A DNA stretch of 64,000 nucleotides from Pseudomonas sp. CROZ-RG-20F-R04-15. Its GTDB lineage: Bacteria > Pseudomonadota > Gammaproteobacteria > Pseudomonadales > Pseudomonadaceae. The DNA lies in NCBI RefSeq assembly GCF_022662375.1, contig NZ_JAKNQL010000007.1:210016-274015 (forward strand), read 5' to 3'. Shown here one piece after another: positions 28,737-37,453 of the stretch. Made by a program: the position numbers and the translations under genes. The notes beneath the pieces were generated by a model. That model made no database searches and had not been told where the DNA came from. It was given only the letters and a program-made list of their open reading frames with translations. The first letter of the stretch is position 1, and every line of letters starts with the position of its first letter.

Positions 28737-30596
28737 TCAAGCCTGATCCATCGCAGCCGCCACGCCCTGTTCCTCCCCCAGAAACCCACCACTCTGATGC
28801 TGCCAGAGCCGCGCATAAATGCCGTTTCTGTTGAGCAACTCAGTGTGCGTCCCCTGTTCGATAATCCGCCCCTCATCCATGACAATCAGTCGATCCATCG
28901 CCGCAATCGTCGACAGCCGATGGGCGATGGCGATCACGGTTTTGCCCTGCATCATTTCATCGAGGCTTTCCTGAATCGCCACTTCAACTTCCGAGTCCAG
29001 CGCACTGGTGGCTTCGTCGAGCAGCAGGATTGGCGCGTTCTTCAGCATCACTCGGGCAATGGCGATGCGTTGGCGCTGGCCGCCGGAGAGCTTGATGCCG
29101 CGCTCGCCGACCAGAGTGTCATAGCCGCTGTGACCTTGCTTGTCGCTCAGTTGGCTGATGAAACCGTCGGCCTGCGCATTGGCGGCGGCGCGGCGGATGT
29201 CTTCGTCGGTGGCGTCCGGGCGGCCATAGGCGATATTGTCGCGTATCGAGCGGTGCAGCAGCGACGTGTCCTGGGTGACCATGCCGATCGCGCTGCGCAG
29301 GCTGTCTTGGGTCACATGCGCGATGTTTTGCCCGTCTATGCGGATCTCACCGCTGTCGACATCATAAAAACGCAGCAGCAGATTGATCAGCGTCGATTTG
29401 CCCGCGCCGGAGCGGCCGACCAGGCCGATTTTTTCACCGGGGCGGATGTGCAGGCTCAAGTTGTCGAGGACCTGGCGTTCGCCGTTGTAGTTGAAGTTCA
29501 CCTTGTCAAAAGACACCGCGCCGCCAGCCGGCACCAGCACGCCTGCGTTCGGCGCATCTTGCACTTTGGGGCCACGGGTGAGGGTGGCCATGCCGTCCTG
29601 CACGGTGCCGATGTTTTCGAACAGCGAGGTCATCTGCCACATGATCCAGTGCGACATGCCGTTGATGCGCAACGCCATGGCGGTGATCGCCGCGACCGCG
29701 CCGGTGCCGACCTGACCCAGATGCCACAGCCACAGGGCATAGCCGCCGGCACCGATAATCAGCCCGACCACGAGCGCCTGATTGACGATCTCGAACTGAC
29801 TGACCAGACGCATCTGGCGAAAACCGGTGAGTTTGAAATCCTCCATCGCCGCCCGTGCAAAGTGCGCTTCGCGTTTGGAGTGCGAGAACAGTTTCACCGT
29901 GGTGATGTTGGTGTAGGCGTCGGCAATACGCCCGGTCATCGACGATCGCGCATCAGCCTGTTCCTGGCCGACTTTCCCCAAACGCGGCACAAAATAAACC
30001 ATGGCCAGCCCGAACAATGCGAGCCAGGCAATAAACGGCAGCATGAGTTTCAGGGCGAAGCCGCCAGCCAGGGCGATGATCGCGATGAAGTACACGCCGA
30101 TGCCCGGTGCGATTTCGATCAGCGTGAACAACACTTCGCGCACGGCCAATGCGGTCTGCATGACCTTGGTCGTGACCCGTCCGGAGAACTCGTCGGAGAA
30201 AAAAGAGAGGCTTTGCCGCAGCATCAGCCGATGGAAATCCCAGCGCAGCCGCAGCGGCAGATTGATCGCCAGGATCTGGTGCTGAACCATGGTGCGCAGC
30301 GCCACCAGCCCGATGCTGATAAACAACACAATGCCGATGCCCCACAACACGCGGCTTTCTTGCGCGTTGACACCGCCGCCGGCCTGCCACGTCGAGAGCA
30401 GATCGACGACCTGACCAAGGAAGGAAAACAGCCAGGCTTCATAGATCGACACACCGGCACTGAGCAGCGCCAGCGCGAGGATATAACCGCGTGCGCCGCG
30501 CGTGCAGGCCCACAGGAACCGCATCAGGCCAACGGGCGGGGGTGGCGCTTCGTCGGGAGGAAATGGGTCGAGTCGTTGTTCAAACACGCGCAGCAT
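28737..30596 (-). CDS. ABC exporter, fused permease and ATPase
   Basis: The 619-residue half-transporter has six membrane helices (about 35-330) followed by the nucleotide-binding domain. The NBD carries Walker A (GLVGRSGAGKSTL), Q-loop (VTQDTSLLHRS), signature LSGGQRQRIAIARV, Walker B ILLLDEATSALD and switch His (AHRLSTIA). Its type I exporter architecture (MsbA/MdlB-like) suggests a homodimer exporting a hydrophobic compound or lipid. Start 30596 is preceded by GGAG at 7 nt; the frame extends to 30614. A 630-residue antisense ORF over the same DNA is a GC shadow. Confidence 0.93.
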   Translation of the reverse strand: MLRVFEQRLDPFPPDEAPPPPVGLMRFLWACTRGARGYILALALLSAGVSIYEAWLFSFLGQVVDLLSTWQAGGGVNAQESRVLWGIGIVLFISIGLVALRTMVQHQILAINLPLRLRWDFHRLMLRQSLSFFSDEFSGRVTTKVMQTALAVREVLFTLIEIAPGIGVYFIAIIALAGGFALKLMLPFIAWLALFGLAMVYFVPRLGKVGQEQADARSSMTGRIADAYTNITTVKLFSHSKREAHFARAAMEDFKLTGFRQMRLVSQFEIVNQALVVGLIIGAGGYALWLWHLGQVGTGAVAAITAMALRINGMSHWIMWQMTSLFENIGTVQDGMATLTRGPKVQDAPNAGVLVPAGGAVSFDKVNFNYNGERQVLDNLSLHIRPGEKIGLVGRSGAGKSTLINLLLRFYDVDSGEIRIDGQNIAHVTQDSLRSAIGMVTQDTSLLHRSIRDNIAYGRPDATDEDIRRAAANAQADGFISQLSDKQGHSGYDTLVGERGIKLSGGQRQRIAIARVMLKNAPILLLDEATSALDSEVEVAIQESLDEMMQGKTVIAIAHRLSTIAAMDRLIVMDEGRIIEQGTHTELLNRNGIYARLWQHQSGGFLGEEQGVAAAMDQA

Positions 30597-30753
30597 TGTG
30601 GTCTCCGAAATCATCAGGGTCAGGGGATTCTGCCATTTAATCGCGGCGTTGAGGGTTTGCTCTATCAGCTACGCTATCTGATCAAGTGACTTGAGCAGAG
30701 CAAGATGCCGCGAACAACCTCGGTTACAGGCTGGGAGTCGATGAGCAAAGGAA

Positions 30754-30948
30754 ATGTTTAATTTCTTTTTGACGTTTCTGTTCGTGCTCATCCCCACAGC
30801 GTCTCTTTCACTCGACAGTTACCTTCGCTACCGAGTGGCAAAAAACCAACCGGTGAGCCAGGCGTGGAAGGGCTGCAATCATGTGCTTTCTATCCTGCTG
30901 ATCATGCAGTTGCTGGGCCTGGCCCTGTATTTCTTTTACATTGCGTGA
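30754..30948 (+). CDS. Small two-helix membrane protein
   Basis: The 64-residue protein has hydrophobic segments at about 4-19 and 44-62 with a basic, polar loop between them (SYLRYRVAKNQPVSQAWKGC). It resembles the small membrane proteins common in pseudomonads; no function is known. AAAGGAA directly precedes the ATG, with shorter spacing than ideal. Confidence 0.55.
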   Translation: MFNFFLTFLFVLIPTASLSLDSYLRYRVAKNQPVSQAWKGCNHVLSILLIMQLLGLALYFFYIA

Positions 30949-31123
30949 GCGCTGGAGTGGAAAATTCCGATAAGCCCTGCACCTGTCGTTGTGCAAGAAC
31001 TTCATGCCAAGGGCCGAGCGGGCGCTGGTATAAAAAATTTTCACCATGCTGCATCCATTTCAACCCCTGCTCCGTAAATTCAATACCCTCACTCGAAGGG
31101 TCGAAGAATTCAGGAGACGCATC

Positions 31124-31684
31124 ATGCATACTTTTTTCAAACGCATCGTCCTCACCTGCCTGACAGTGCTGAGCCTTGGCGCTGGACTCGGTTTCGCTGC
31201 CGGTAACGTCATGGTCGGCGGCGCGGCCATGTATCCGACGAAAACCATTGTCGAAAACGCTGCCAACTCAAAAGACCACACGACACTCGTCGCAGCGGTC
31301 AAGGCTGCCGAACTGGTTGATACCCTTAACAGTAAAGGGCCGTTTACCGTCTTCGCCCCCACCAATGAGGCCTTCGCCAAATTGCCTGCCGGGACGGTCG
31401 ATATGCTGGTCAAACCAGAACACAAAACAGACCTGACGAAGATTCTGACTTACCACGTCGTGCCCGGCACTCACACCGCGAAACAGTTGATGGATGAAGC
31501 CAAAATGCACGACGGCAAAGTGATGCTGAAAACCGTCCAGGGCGAATCACTGACCGTCATGCTAAGCAATGGCAAGCTGTGGTTGGTGGATGCCAAAGGA
31601 GGCAAAGCCGCCATTACTATTGCTGACGTCATGCAGTCCAACGGCGTGATTCATGTAATCGATACGGTGCTGATGCCGAATTGA
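31124..31684 (+). CDS. Secreted fasciclin-domain (FAS1) protein
   Basis: The 186-residue protein has a signal peptide (about 1-26) and one FAS1 domain with the H1 motif FTVFAPTNEAFAKLPAG, the YH motif ILTYHVVPG and the H2 region SNGVIHVIDTVLMP. FAS1 proteins mediate adhesion to surfaces or matrix, and bacterial single-domain members are poorly understood. ATG 31124 is preceded by CAGGAGACGC; the frame to 31046 is longer. It is followed by a strong hairpin. Confidence 0.92.
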   Translation: MHTFFKRIVLTCLTVLSLGAGLGFAAGNVMVGGAAMYPTKTIVENAANSKDHTTLVAAVKAAELVDTLNSKGPFTVFAPTNEAFAKLPAGTVDMLVKPEHKTDLTKILTYHVVPGTHTAKQLMDEAKMHDGKVMLKTVQGESLTVMLSNGKLWLVDAKGGKAAITIADVMQSNGVIHVIDTVLMPN

Positions 31685-31698
31685 CTCTTGGCAAATTC

Positions 31699-31724
31699 GG
31701 CGGACTCTCTTCAGAGAGTCCGCC
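31699..31724 (+). terminator. Hairpin after the fasciclin gene
   Basis: A perfect 11-bp stem GGCGGACTCTC/GAGAGTCCGCC with loop TTCA begins 15 nt after the stop codon. There is no T-run after it, but position and strength fit a transcription end or mRNA stabiliser. Confidence 0.55.
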
Positions 31725-31938
31725 GTGGGGTCTGAAGTGGTTTACCGATTGCGGCGCGTCCACCGAGTTGCATCCGGGCTTTCCGGGCCGTTTTTTTCAG
31801 GTCCAGACATTCATCGCCGATTTGGCAACAGTGTTTGTCCACCCGGCCAATTTTTCCCTCTGCCGTCATTCCCTAGCATCGTCTCCAGGCCAGCAGCAAT
31901 CACGCTGAAGCGGCCCACTCAACGAGACGGTGAACATC

Positions 31939-32196
31939 ATGAACTCAATGAAAATCGCAATGGCGCTGTTGCTTGGCAGTCTGGGCGCACAGGCCTATGC
32001 GGATTCGGCGCCGACGCAAAACCTGCCGGTCGAAACCTATGGCTACTCGAGCAAACTCGACATCGAGCATGTGATCTCGATTACCGAGCCGGCCAATGAA
32101 TGCGCGCCGGTGCCGGTACAGATGACTTACGAGGATTCCCATGGCGAGCGCCATGTTCTGCAATATCAGGTCATGGGCACTGGCTGCTCCAGTTGA
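31939..32196 (+). CDS. DUF2790-family secreted protein
   Basis: The 85-residue precursor has a signal peptide (ending AQAYADS) and a small mature domain of about 62 residues (VETYGYSSKLDIEHVISITE, two cysteines at ECAPVP and GTGCSS). These are features of DUF2790, a Pseudomonas family in which many paralogues per genome occur and no function is known. The start is among ATG 31939, ATG 31948 and GTG 31930; GAGACGG fits 31939. It is convergent with the LysR gene at 32241. Confidence 0.82.
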   Translation: MNSMKIAMALLLGSLGAQAYADSAPTQNLPVETYGYSSKLDIEHVISITEPANECAPVPVQMTYEDSHGERHVLQYQVMGTGCSS

Positions 32197-32240
32197 TTCA
32201 GTGCAGAGAAGGGAGGGTCGACACTCCTTGTCTGCTGCGC

Positions 32241-33176
32241 TCAGTGCTTTCTTGCTCCCGCAATATCTTCGTCCGATGCCAGTAATTCCGGGATCGACTG
32301 CTTGAGAAAATCCACCCAGGTTCTGGTCTTCGCATCAACGAACTTGCGCGACGGATAGATCGCGAACAGGTTCAACTCCTCCAGCCGGTACTCCGGCAGC
32401 ACCCGCACTAACGTCCCCGCCCGCAGGCCATCCACGGCCGATGCTATCGGCTGAATGCCGATGCCCATGCCTTTCCTGATCGCGATGGTCATGCCGTCGG
32501 CGGTGTTGATGTGAAAGGGCGACACGGGAATGGTGATGGTCTCCATGCCTTGCGGCCCCTCAAACGCCCAGTGCTCCACTGGCATCACCGTGTTGACGAT
32601 GCGCAGGCACTGATGTTCGGCCAGGGCGTCGGGCGAGTGGGGCATGCCGCGTTTTTCCAGATAAGCCGGCGACGCGCAGAGGATGCTGTAGGTGATACCC
32701 AGCCGTTGCGCGACGAAGCCGGAATCCGGCAGTTCGCGGGCCAGTACGATGGACATGTCGTAGCCTTCTTCGAGCAGGTCCGGTACACGGTTGGTCAGGG
32801 TCAGGTCGAACATCACCGTGGGGTGAATCTCGCGATAGCGCGCGATGGCGTCGATCACATAGTGGTTGCCGATGGCCGACATGGCGTGGATTTTCAAGCG
32901 ACCCACGGGCAGGGTTTGTGCGGTGCCGGCCTCTTCGTCGGCCTCGCGGACGTCGTCGAGTATGCGTTCGCAGCGTTGCAGGTAGCGCAGGCCGGCTTCG
33001 GTCAGGGCGAGGCGGCGGGTGGTGCGGTTGATCAGGCGCGTGTGCAGGCGGGCTTCAAGGGCGGACACGGCTTTGGACACGTTGGTTGTTGTGGTGTCGA
33101 GCAGCTCGGCGGCCGCCGTAAAGCTGCCGCTTTGCGCGACGGCGACGAAGAAACGCATGCTCTGGAAAACGTCCAT
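32241..33176 (-). CDS. LysR-family transcriptional regulator (CrgA-like group)
   Basis: The 311-residue protein has the N-terminal HTH FQSMRFFVAVAQSGSFTAAA, then ARLHTRLINRTTRRLALTEA, and an effector-binding domain with the Pro/Gly-rich loop typical of the large group that regulates divergently encoded oxidoreductases. No divergent target is present here, because the upstream DNA is a repeat array (33241-33495). The next gene is the efflux-operon aldo/keto reductase, reading the same way. The target is therefore unclear. Confidence 0.9.
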   Translation of the reverse strand: MDVFQSMRFFVAVAQSGSFTAAAELLDTTTTNVSKAVSALEARLHTRLINRTTRRLALTEAGLRYLQRCERILDDVREADEEAGTAQTLPVGRLKIHAMSAIGNHYVIDAIARYREIHPTVMFDLTLTNRVPDLLEEGYDMSIVLARELPDSGFVAQRLGITYSILCASPAYLEKRGMPHSPDALAEHQCLRIVNTVMPVEHWAFEGPQGMETITIPVSPFHINTADGMTIAIRKGMGIGIQPIASAVDGLRAGTLVRVLPEYRLEELNLFAIYPSRKFVDAKTRTWVDFLKQSIPELLASDEDIAGARKH

Positions 33177-33240
33177 CGTTGTTCCGCCTTATGGTGGGTT
33201 GTGTGGTGTTGGTGAGTCGGTGTTCACTTCTAATGGCAGC

Positions 33241-33495
33241 CCCTCACCCTAACCCTCTCCCGGAGGGAGAGGGGACTGACCGAGTTGTCTCGCGCTGTCC
33301 GCCGACCTGAAAGGCCTTGGCGATTATGGATTCGGCGCATGAGCGTCCCTCACCCCCCGCCCTCTCCCGGAGGGAGAGGGGACTGACCGAGTTGTCTTGC
33401 GCTGTCCGCCGATCTGAAATATCAAGTCGAACTCAGGATTTGAATAGCACGCGATCAGGCTCCCTCTCCCTCCGGGAGAGGGCGGGGGGTGAGGG
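33241..33495. repeat. Array of CCCTCACCC...GGGAGAGGG dispersed repeats
   Basis: Two direct copies of about 73 nt (33241-33312 and 33347-33419) share the CTCTCCCGGAGGGAGAGGGG palindrome followed by ACTGACCGAGTTGTC. An inverted half copy (33462-33495) ends the array, so the outer ends are mirror images. A related copy lies at 46383-46548. Short ORFs inside are artefacts of the repeat. Confidence 0.85.
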
Positions 33496-33521
33496 CTGCA
33501 CTCTGCGTCACGCCACAAACT

Positions 33522-34475
33522 TCAAGACTTACGCCCGGGAATAAACCCCGGCACCCCGGTTTCCACCACCGAATTGAAGCGGATCCGCGTGCTGATGTCT
33601 TCCTTGATCTCACGCATCGCCCGTTGCGGCAATGTCGCAACATCAAAATTCTCCTGGATATGCGCTGGCGTCGCCGAGGTCGTCAGAAACGCCGTGCCAC
33701 GCTGCACCGCCCACGCCAGCGCCACTTGCGCCGGAGTCTTTTGCACATGCCGGGCAATCCCGCTCAGCACCCCATCTTCCAGCACGTTCGGCGTCATCCC
33801 GTGACCCAGCGGCGCGAACGCCAGAAGAATGATGCCGTGCTGTTGGCAGAACTCGAGCATTTCCCATTCCGGCAGGTACGGGTGCGACTCGATTTGCACC
33901 ACGGCCGGTTTGATCCGTGCGTGCGCGACGATTTCTTTCAGCGCTTCCAAAGTAATGTCCGACAAACCGATGGATTTGCAGCGACCCTCATCCACCAGAC
34001 TTTCCAGCGCCCGCCAGGTGTCGAGCAACGTGATCTCGCCATCGTAGATGACGTGGCCGAATACATCGCGCGGATCCTGATCGTCACCCGGCTGAAAAGC
34101 GAACGGCGTGTGGATCAGGTAGCAATCGATGTAGTCGGCTTGCAAGCGTTGGCAACTCGCCTCAAAGGCCGGTTTGACCCGCTCGGGACGGTGGTTGGTG
34201 TTCCACAGTTTGGTGGTAATGAACACGTCTTCGCGGCGAATCTGCCCGGCTGCGAACACCTGCTGGAATGCCACGCCGATCTCCGCCTCATTGCGATAGC
34301 GCTCAGCGCAGTCGAAGTGGCGGAAACCCACCTCCAACGCGCATTTGACCGCTTCAGTGGTGGTGTTCAAATCACGGAACAAGGTGCCAAAGCCAACGGC
34401 CGGCATCGAGCCTGCACCATTGTTCAGCGGCCAGCGGGTGTCGCGAAGCGCATCGTGAAAGGCCTCGTAAGTCAT
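33522..34475 (-). CDS. Aldo/keto reductase, last gene of the efflux operon
   Basis: The 317-residue AKR has the catalytic residues D/Y in HFDCAERYRNE, K in VFITTKLWN and H in CYLIHTPFAF, and a C-terminal cofactor region of the AKR1/AKR5-like type. It is different from the AKR pair at 12.9-15.5 kb. ATG 34475 follows CTGGAGAAAAACC. It lies 22 nt after the outer-membrane factor, so it is probably co-expressed with the efflux system and may modify the exported toxic carbonyl or its by-products; this is inference. Confidence 0.88.
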   Translation of the reverse strand: MTYEAFHDALRDTRWPLNNGAGSMPAVGFGTLFRDLNTTTEAVKCALEVGFRHFDCAERYRNEAEIGVAFQQVFAAGQIRREDVFITTKLWNTNHRPERVKPAFEASCQRLQADYIDCYLIHTPFAFQPGDDQDPRDVFGHVIYDGEITLLDTWRALESLVDEGRCKSIGLSDITLEALKEIVAHARIKPAVVQIESHPYLPEWEMLEFCQQHGIILLAFAPLGHGMTPNVLEDGVLSGIARHVQKTPAQVALAWAVQRGTAFLTTSATPAHIQENFDVATLPQRAMREIKEDISTRIRFNSVVETGVPGFIPGRKS

Positions 34476-34497
34476 GGTTTTTCTCCAGTGTCGGTGG

Positions 34498-35964
34498 TTA
34501 CAGCGGTGTCTGTTCTTTGCCTGCACGGGCGGCGAGTTTTTGCTCGAAGACGCCGACAGAATTGCCGCCCAGCGCCACGAACAGCTGCACGGTGTCTAGA
34601 TAGCGCGTGGTCTTCGCCTGAATCTGCCCAAGCAGGGCTTGCTCGTACGCGCGCTCGGCTTCGAGCACTTGCAGGACGCTGTTTTCGCCTTGGGCATAAG
34701 CTTGTTGGTTGAGACGCAAACTGCTGTCGGCGGCGCGCAACGCGTCCTCCTGCGCCAGATTTTGTTCGGCGCCGTGATGGATCGCCTGCAAGCTGTCCGC
34801 GACCTGGCCGAACGACTCAATCACCGTCTGCTGATAGCGTGCGAGCGAGGCGTTGTAGCCATCGACGGCAGCCTGACGCTCGGCTTTCAGCGTGCCGCCA
34901 TTGAAGATCGGCGCGGTCAGCCCGGCGGCAAACCCCCACAGCGCAGCGCCGCCATTGCCGGACGCGGCTTGTGCCAGTGAGGCCGACAACTCGATGCGCG
35001 GATAGAGATTGGCTGTCGCCACCCCCACGGCCGCGCTGGCCATGTGCAGTTCGGCTTCGGCCTGCAAGATATCCGGGCGATTGCGGGCGGTTTCCGACGG
35101 CAGGCTGACCGGCAGCGTCGACGGCAAGACAAAGTCGCTGAGGGTGAAATCCGGCGCTATCCAGTCGGCCGGGCCTTTGCCGGCGAGGATCGACAATGCA
35201 TGCCGCGCCGCATCACGCTGCTGGGCGAGGGGTGGCAGCAGGGTGCGATCCTGCGCAAGCCGCGTTTCGGCCAGCGACACATCGATGCGCGTGGTACTGC
35301 CGCTTTGCTGAGCACGCCGCACCAGATCAAGGTTTTTTGAGTCATTGGCCAGCAGCGTTTGCACTGCCTCGATCTGCGCATTGGCCGAGGCGATCAGCAG
35401 TGCTTGCCGGGCCACTTCGCCGGTCAATGTGAGGTAGGCCGCTTCGTAGCGATGTTTGTGCAAATCGGCCAATGCCTGCTGGCCTTCGACTTCACGCTTG
35501 ATACCACCAAAGGCATCCAGATCGAATGCCACACGCGGGCCGATGGCGTAGACGTTGGCAACGCTCGGCTGCGGCCCATTGTGGGTGCGTTGCCGTCCTC
35601 CGGCCGCCGCGAAATCCACTTGCGGATACAGCGCGCCTTCCGCTGCTACAACCGAGGCAGCGGCCTGACGCAGGGTCGCATCGGCGGCGACCAGTTCGAG
35701 GTTGCCGTCGATGGCGCGGCGCATCAGTTGGTCGAGCTTCGGCGAGCGCAACGCGGTCCACCAATCGCCGTGAAGGCGTTTGCCCATAGCGAAGCGTTGA
35801 GCGCCGGAGGATTGCTCGGCTTGCTCATCGTAGTGCTCTGATGAGCCGGCGGCGGGGCGCTGAAAATCAGGGCCGACGGTGCAGGCCGAAAGCATCACCA
35901 TCAGGGCCAATGCGCTGAAGGTTCCGGGGATTGCTGAACGAGTGAAGCGCGTAGACGTTTTCAT
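34498..35964 (-). CDS. NodT-type outer-membrane factor lipoprotein
   Basis: The 488-residue protein has a lipoprotein signal (MVMLSACTVGPDFQRPA, typical of the NodT/OprM group: CTVGPDYxxP). Two repeated OEP domains form the alpha-helical tunnel and beta-barrel of TolC-like trimers. It provides the outer-membrane exit for the EmrAB-like pump encoded upstream (HlyD 37454, MFS 35984). The MFS stop and this start are 19 nt apart, with the GGAG-like site in between. Confidence 0.93.
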   Translation of the reverse strand: MKTSTRFTRSAIPGTFSALALMVMLSACTVGPDFQRPAAGSSEHYDEQAEQSSGAQRFAMGKRLHGDWWTALRSPKLDQLMRRAIDGNLELVAADATLRQAAASVVAAEGALYPQVDFAAAGGRQRTHNGPQPSVANVYAIGPRVAFDLDAFGGIKREVEGQQALADLHKHRYEAAYLTLTGEVARQALLIASANAQIEAVQTLLANDSKNLDLVRRAQQSGSTTRIDVSLAETRLAQDRTLLPPLAQQRDAARHALSILAGKGPADWIAPDFTLSDFVLPSTLPVSLPSETARNRPDILQAEAELHMASAAVGVATANLYPRIELSASLAQAASGNGGAALWGFAAGLTAPIFNGGTLKAERQAAVDGYNASLARYQQTVIESFGQVADSLQAIHHGAEQNLAQEDALRAADSSLRLNQQAYAQGENSVLQVLEAERAYEQALLGQIQAKTTRYLDTVQLFVALGGNSVGVFEQKLAARAGKEQTPL

Positions 35965-35983
35965 TTTTCAGACTCCACAAAGA

Positions 35984-37450
35984 TCAGTTGGCCGCAGCCG
36001 GTTTGCGTAGCAACAGCACCAGCGGGCTCACCACGAGCATCACCAGCATCAGAATCTTGAACTGGCCCATCACCGCGACGAACGCGGCCTGATGGGTCAC
36101 CAGGTGGTTCAAATGTTCCAGCGCCGGTAGCGACGTCGGCAGCGTCAGCCGATAGGGCGTCAACTGGCTGACCAGCGCCATGTGCATCGCCTGGGTGTTG
36201 TTGAAGAAAAAAATCTGCACCACCGCCACACCGAGGGTGCTGCCGTAGACGCGCATCAGGTTGAACAGTCCGGCGGCTTCCGGGCGCAATGCCGGATTGA
36301 GCGTGCTGAACGCGACCTTGCTCAGCGCTGGCATCAACACGCCGAGGCCGACACCTTGAACGAATCCGCTCCACGCCACGGGTGTCCAGTCCATCAACGG
36401 TGAGTAGCCGAGCATCAGCCAATTGGCGTAGACCACTAGCGCGATACCGGTGGCGATAAACACCCGCGTGTCGATCCAGCCCGGCGCACGCCCCATCAGC
36501 AGGAACGCGCCGACCAGGCCGATGCCGCGCGGGATGGTCAGGAAGCCAGTGGTGTCCGGCGGGTAGCCCAAGATTTCGTCGAGCATCGGCGAGGTCAGCG
36601 CCATGGTCGACAGCAGCACGAAACCGAGGGCGAAAAACATCACCGTCGACAGCACGAAATTGCGGTCGCTGAGCAACGCCTTGCTGACGAAGTGCACTGT
36701 GGCAGTCCACCGATGCACGACGAACAGGTACAACCCAAGCACGCAGACCAGCGCTTCGATGCAGATTTCCAGCGAGTCGAACCAGTCCAGGCGCTCGCCA
36801 CGATCGAGGAGCATTTGCAGGCTGATCATGCCGACCGTGAACGTGCCGAAGCCGAAGAAATCATAGGGCGGACGCTGCTCGGCTTTCTTCTCGGCCAGCA
36901 GCAACGCAACCACCATGAGGATGTACGCGATCAGTGGCAGGCTGAGGTAAAACATCGGCCGCCAGTCGAGGTACTCGCAGATCAGGCCGCCGATGCTCGG
37001 GCCGCTGACGATGCCGAACAGCACCAGCGCGGTCCATTTTGCGCCAAACGCTGGACGCTTTTCTGCCGGCAGCGTTTCCAGTGCAATTGCCATCGACAGC
37101 GGCGCCAATACGCCACTGGCCAAGCCTTGCAGAATGCGCGCGGCGATAAACTCCAGCGGCGTGCTCGCCAACGTCCCAAGCCACAAACCGAGGGCAAACA
37201 ACAGCAACGCTATCTGATAAACCCGCTTCAAGCCGAAGGACGCGGCGAGCCACTGAGCGATCGGCAAAGTGATCGCGCTGGCGGCCAGATACGCCGTGAA
37301 AATCCACCCGGCCTGATCGTCAGTCATCGACAGGCTGCCCTGTATCAAGCGCAGAGCGGCATTGGGCAATGGCAGGTTCATCGATTGCAGATAAGTCGTC
37401 AGTAAGGCGACAAAGCGCAATGCGCGCAGATCAGCCGTGTTGTTCATCAC
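35984..37450 (-). CDS. MFS drug exporter, DHA2 (EmrB) family
   Basis: The 488-residue transporter has about 14 membrane helices, as in the DHA2 family. Motif A-like sequence is in the loop after helix 2 (FGLKRVYQIALLL), and the motif C-like region is FGIVSGPSIGGLICEYLDW. With the HlyD-type adaptor and outer-membrane factor it forms a tripartite pump exporting hydrophobic drugs or uncouplers. The adaptor stop is only 3 nt upstream of the start. Confidence 0.93.
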   Translation of the reverse strand: MMNNTADLRALRFVALLTTYLQSMNLPLPNAALRLIQGSLSMTDDQAGWIFTAYLAASAITLPIAQWLAASFGLKRVYQIALLLFALGLWLGTLASTPLEFIAARILQGLASGVLAPLSMAIALETLPAEKRPAFGAKWTALVLFGIVSGPSIGGLICEYLDWRPMFYLSLPLIAYILMVVALLLAEKKAEQRPPYDFFGFGTFTVGMISLQMLLDRGERLDWFDSLEICIEALVCVLGLYLFVVHRWTATVHFVSKALLSDRNFVLSTVMFFALGFVLLSTMALTSPMLDEILGYPPDTTGFLTIPRGIGLVGAFLLMGRAPGWIDTRVFIATGIALVVYANWLMLGYSPLMDWTPVAWSGFVQGVGLGVLMPALSKVAFSTLNPALRPEAAGLFNLMRVYGSTLGVAVVQIFFFNNTQAMHMALVSQLTPYRLTLPTSLPALEHLNHLVTHQAAFVAVMGQFKILMLVMLVVSPLVLLLRKPAAAN

Positions 37451-37453
37451 CCA

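Noticed and set aside
28797..30689. 630-codon rightward ORF
   Set aside because: Shadow of the ABC exporter, whose Walker and signature motifs are complete on the other strand.
33241..33495. Possible CRISPR array
   Set aside because: Only two direct copies, units of about 73 nt with palindromes, no regular spacers and no cas genes.
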